Source: CAYYWV01 sp964475385 (GTDB lineage: Bacteria > Pseudomonadota > Alphaproteobacteria > JAAXGF01). Taken from it: a stretch of 5,793 bases of DNA. The stretch is taken from contig CAYYWV010000135.1 in NCBI GenBank assembly GCA_964475385.1, positions 1 to 5,793 of the forward strand, read 5' to 3'. A model generated the notes under the pieces. It did no database searches, was not told where the DNA came from, and saw only the letters and a list, made by a program, of their open reading frames with translations. Position 1 is the stretch's first letter; the number at the start of each line of letters is the position of its first letter. This document shows, one piece after another, positions 5,710 through 5,793 of the stretch. Position numbers and translations under genes: made by a program.

Positions 5710-5744
5710 CCGCGGCGCGGCGTCGGAGGCCGTCCCCGCCGCGG
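5710..5744 (-). repeat. Inverted repeat in the hldD leader
   Basis: CCGCGGCG (5710-5717) is perfectly complementary to CGCCGCGG (5737-5744), giving an 8-bp all-GC stem with a 19-base loop. It lies between the candidate promoter and the hldD ribosome binding site and would be part of the mRNA leader. In DNA this GC-rich, 8-bp GC palindromes arise easily by chance, so a regulatory role is only a possibility. Confidence 0.35.
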
Positions 5745-5760
5745 CCAAGCATTGTTGCAT

Positions 5761-5789
5761 TTAATAGGCACTGCTCGGGGGCTCCGCAA
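5761..5789 (-). promoter_or_regulatory. Candidate sigma70-type promoter of the hldD operon
   Basis: On the minus strand a TTGCGG hexamer (5784-5789) is followed after exactly 17 bases by TATTAA (5761-5766). The match to TTGACA/TATAAT is partial (3/6 and 4/6), but the spacing is ideal and the -10 lies in one of the few AT-rich patches of this GC-rich window. Transcription would start near 5754 and leave a leader of about 75 bases before the hldD start codon. The promoter touches the window edge, so elements further upstream cannot be judged. Confidence 0.5.
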
Positions 5790-5793
5790 GGCG

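Noticed and set aside
5681..5752. Upstream ATG giving hldD 24 extra residues
   Set aside because: The extension is Arg/Gly-rich, precedes the Rossmann strand that normally begins at residue 2, would start almost at the predicted transcription start, and lacks the ribosome binding site present before 5680.
1..5793. CRISPR array, tRNA, insertion sequence, toxin-antitoxin or defence system
   Set aside because: No regularly spaced repeats, tRNA-like clover leaf, transposase motif or small paired genes were seen; every gene longer than 150 codons on the minus strand is accounted for by the six genes listed.

Overview
The window is very GC-rich and carries six genes, all on the minus strand, with G/C-biased third codon positions throughout. 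The gene set (ADP-heptose epimerase for lipopolysaccharide, Lgt, an NDUFAF7/MidA-type complex I methyltransferase, PgeF) indicates a Gram-negative bacterium. The high GC, the type of dispersed palindromic repeat and the lgt-midA-pgeF order point to an alphaproteobacterium; this is inferred from family knowledge, and no 16S rRNA or taxon marker is present.

Reading along the minus strand (descending coordinates): 5793-5681 is a leader with a plausible sigma70-type promoter (TTGCGG, 17-nt spacer, TATTAA) and a GC-rich inverted repeat. Four genes follow as one tightly packed operon, each start overlapping the previous stop by 4 bases: hldD (5680-4694), lgt (4697-3876), a midA/NDUFAF7-like methyltransferase (3879-2767) and pgeF (2770-1979). 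The junctions read ATGA, ATGA and GTGA. lgt and midA lack an evident Shine-Dalgarno sequence, whereas pgeF has GGAGG, so translational coupling is likely at least for the first two. Three of the four genes serve the envelope (LPS heptose, lipoprotein acylation, peptidoglycan quality control); the methyltransferase is expected to act on respiratory complex I.

The operon ends in the largest gap of the window (1978-1715, 264 bases). Its pgeF-proximal half holds a composite palindromic repeat of about 100 bases: a dispersed element of the CCTTCGAC...GCTCAGGATGAGG type, with an arm duplicated on one side and a perfect 8-bp GC hairpin inside the other. The distal half looks like a regulatory region for the next gene: a weak promoter, two tandem TTGTGACAA-like operator candidates and a strong Shine-Dalgarno sequence.

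After the gap come an M24 (creatinase/aminopeptidase P fold) protein (1714-563), whose canonical metal ligands and catalytic histidine appear substituted, and a small lipoprotein of unknown function (535-23), a likely substrate of the Lgt encoded here. The last 22 bases hold nothing recognisable.

I found no mobile element, CRISPR array, RNA gene, toxin-antitoxin pair or defence cassette. Most of the window is conserved housekeeping DNA. The parts worth a second look are the composite repeat, the operator-like tandem sites, the degenerate M24 protein and the uncharacterised lipoprotein.
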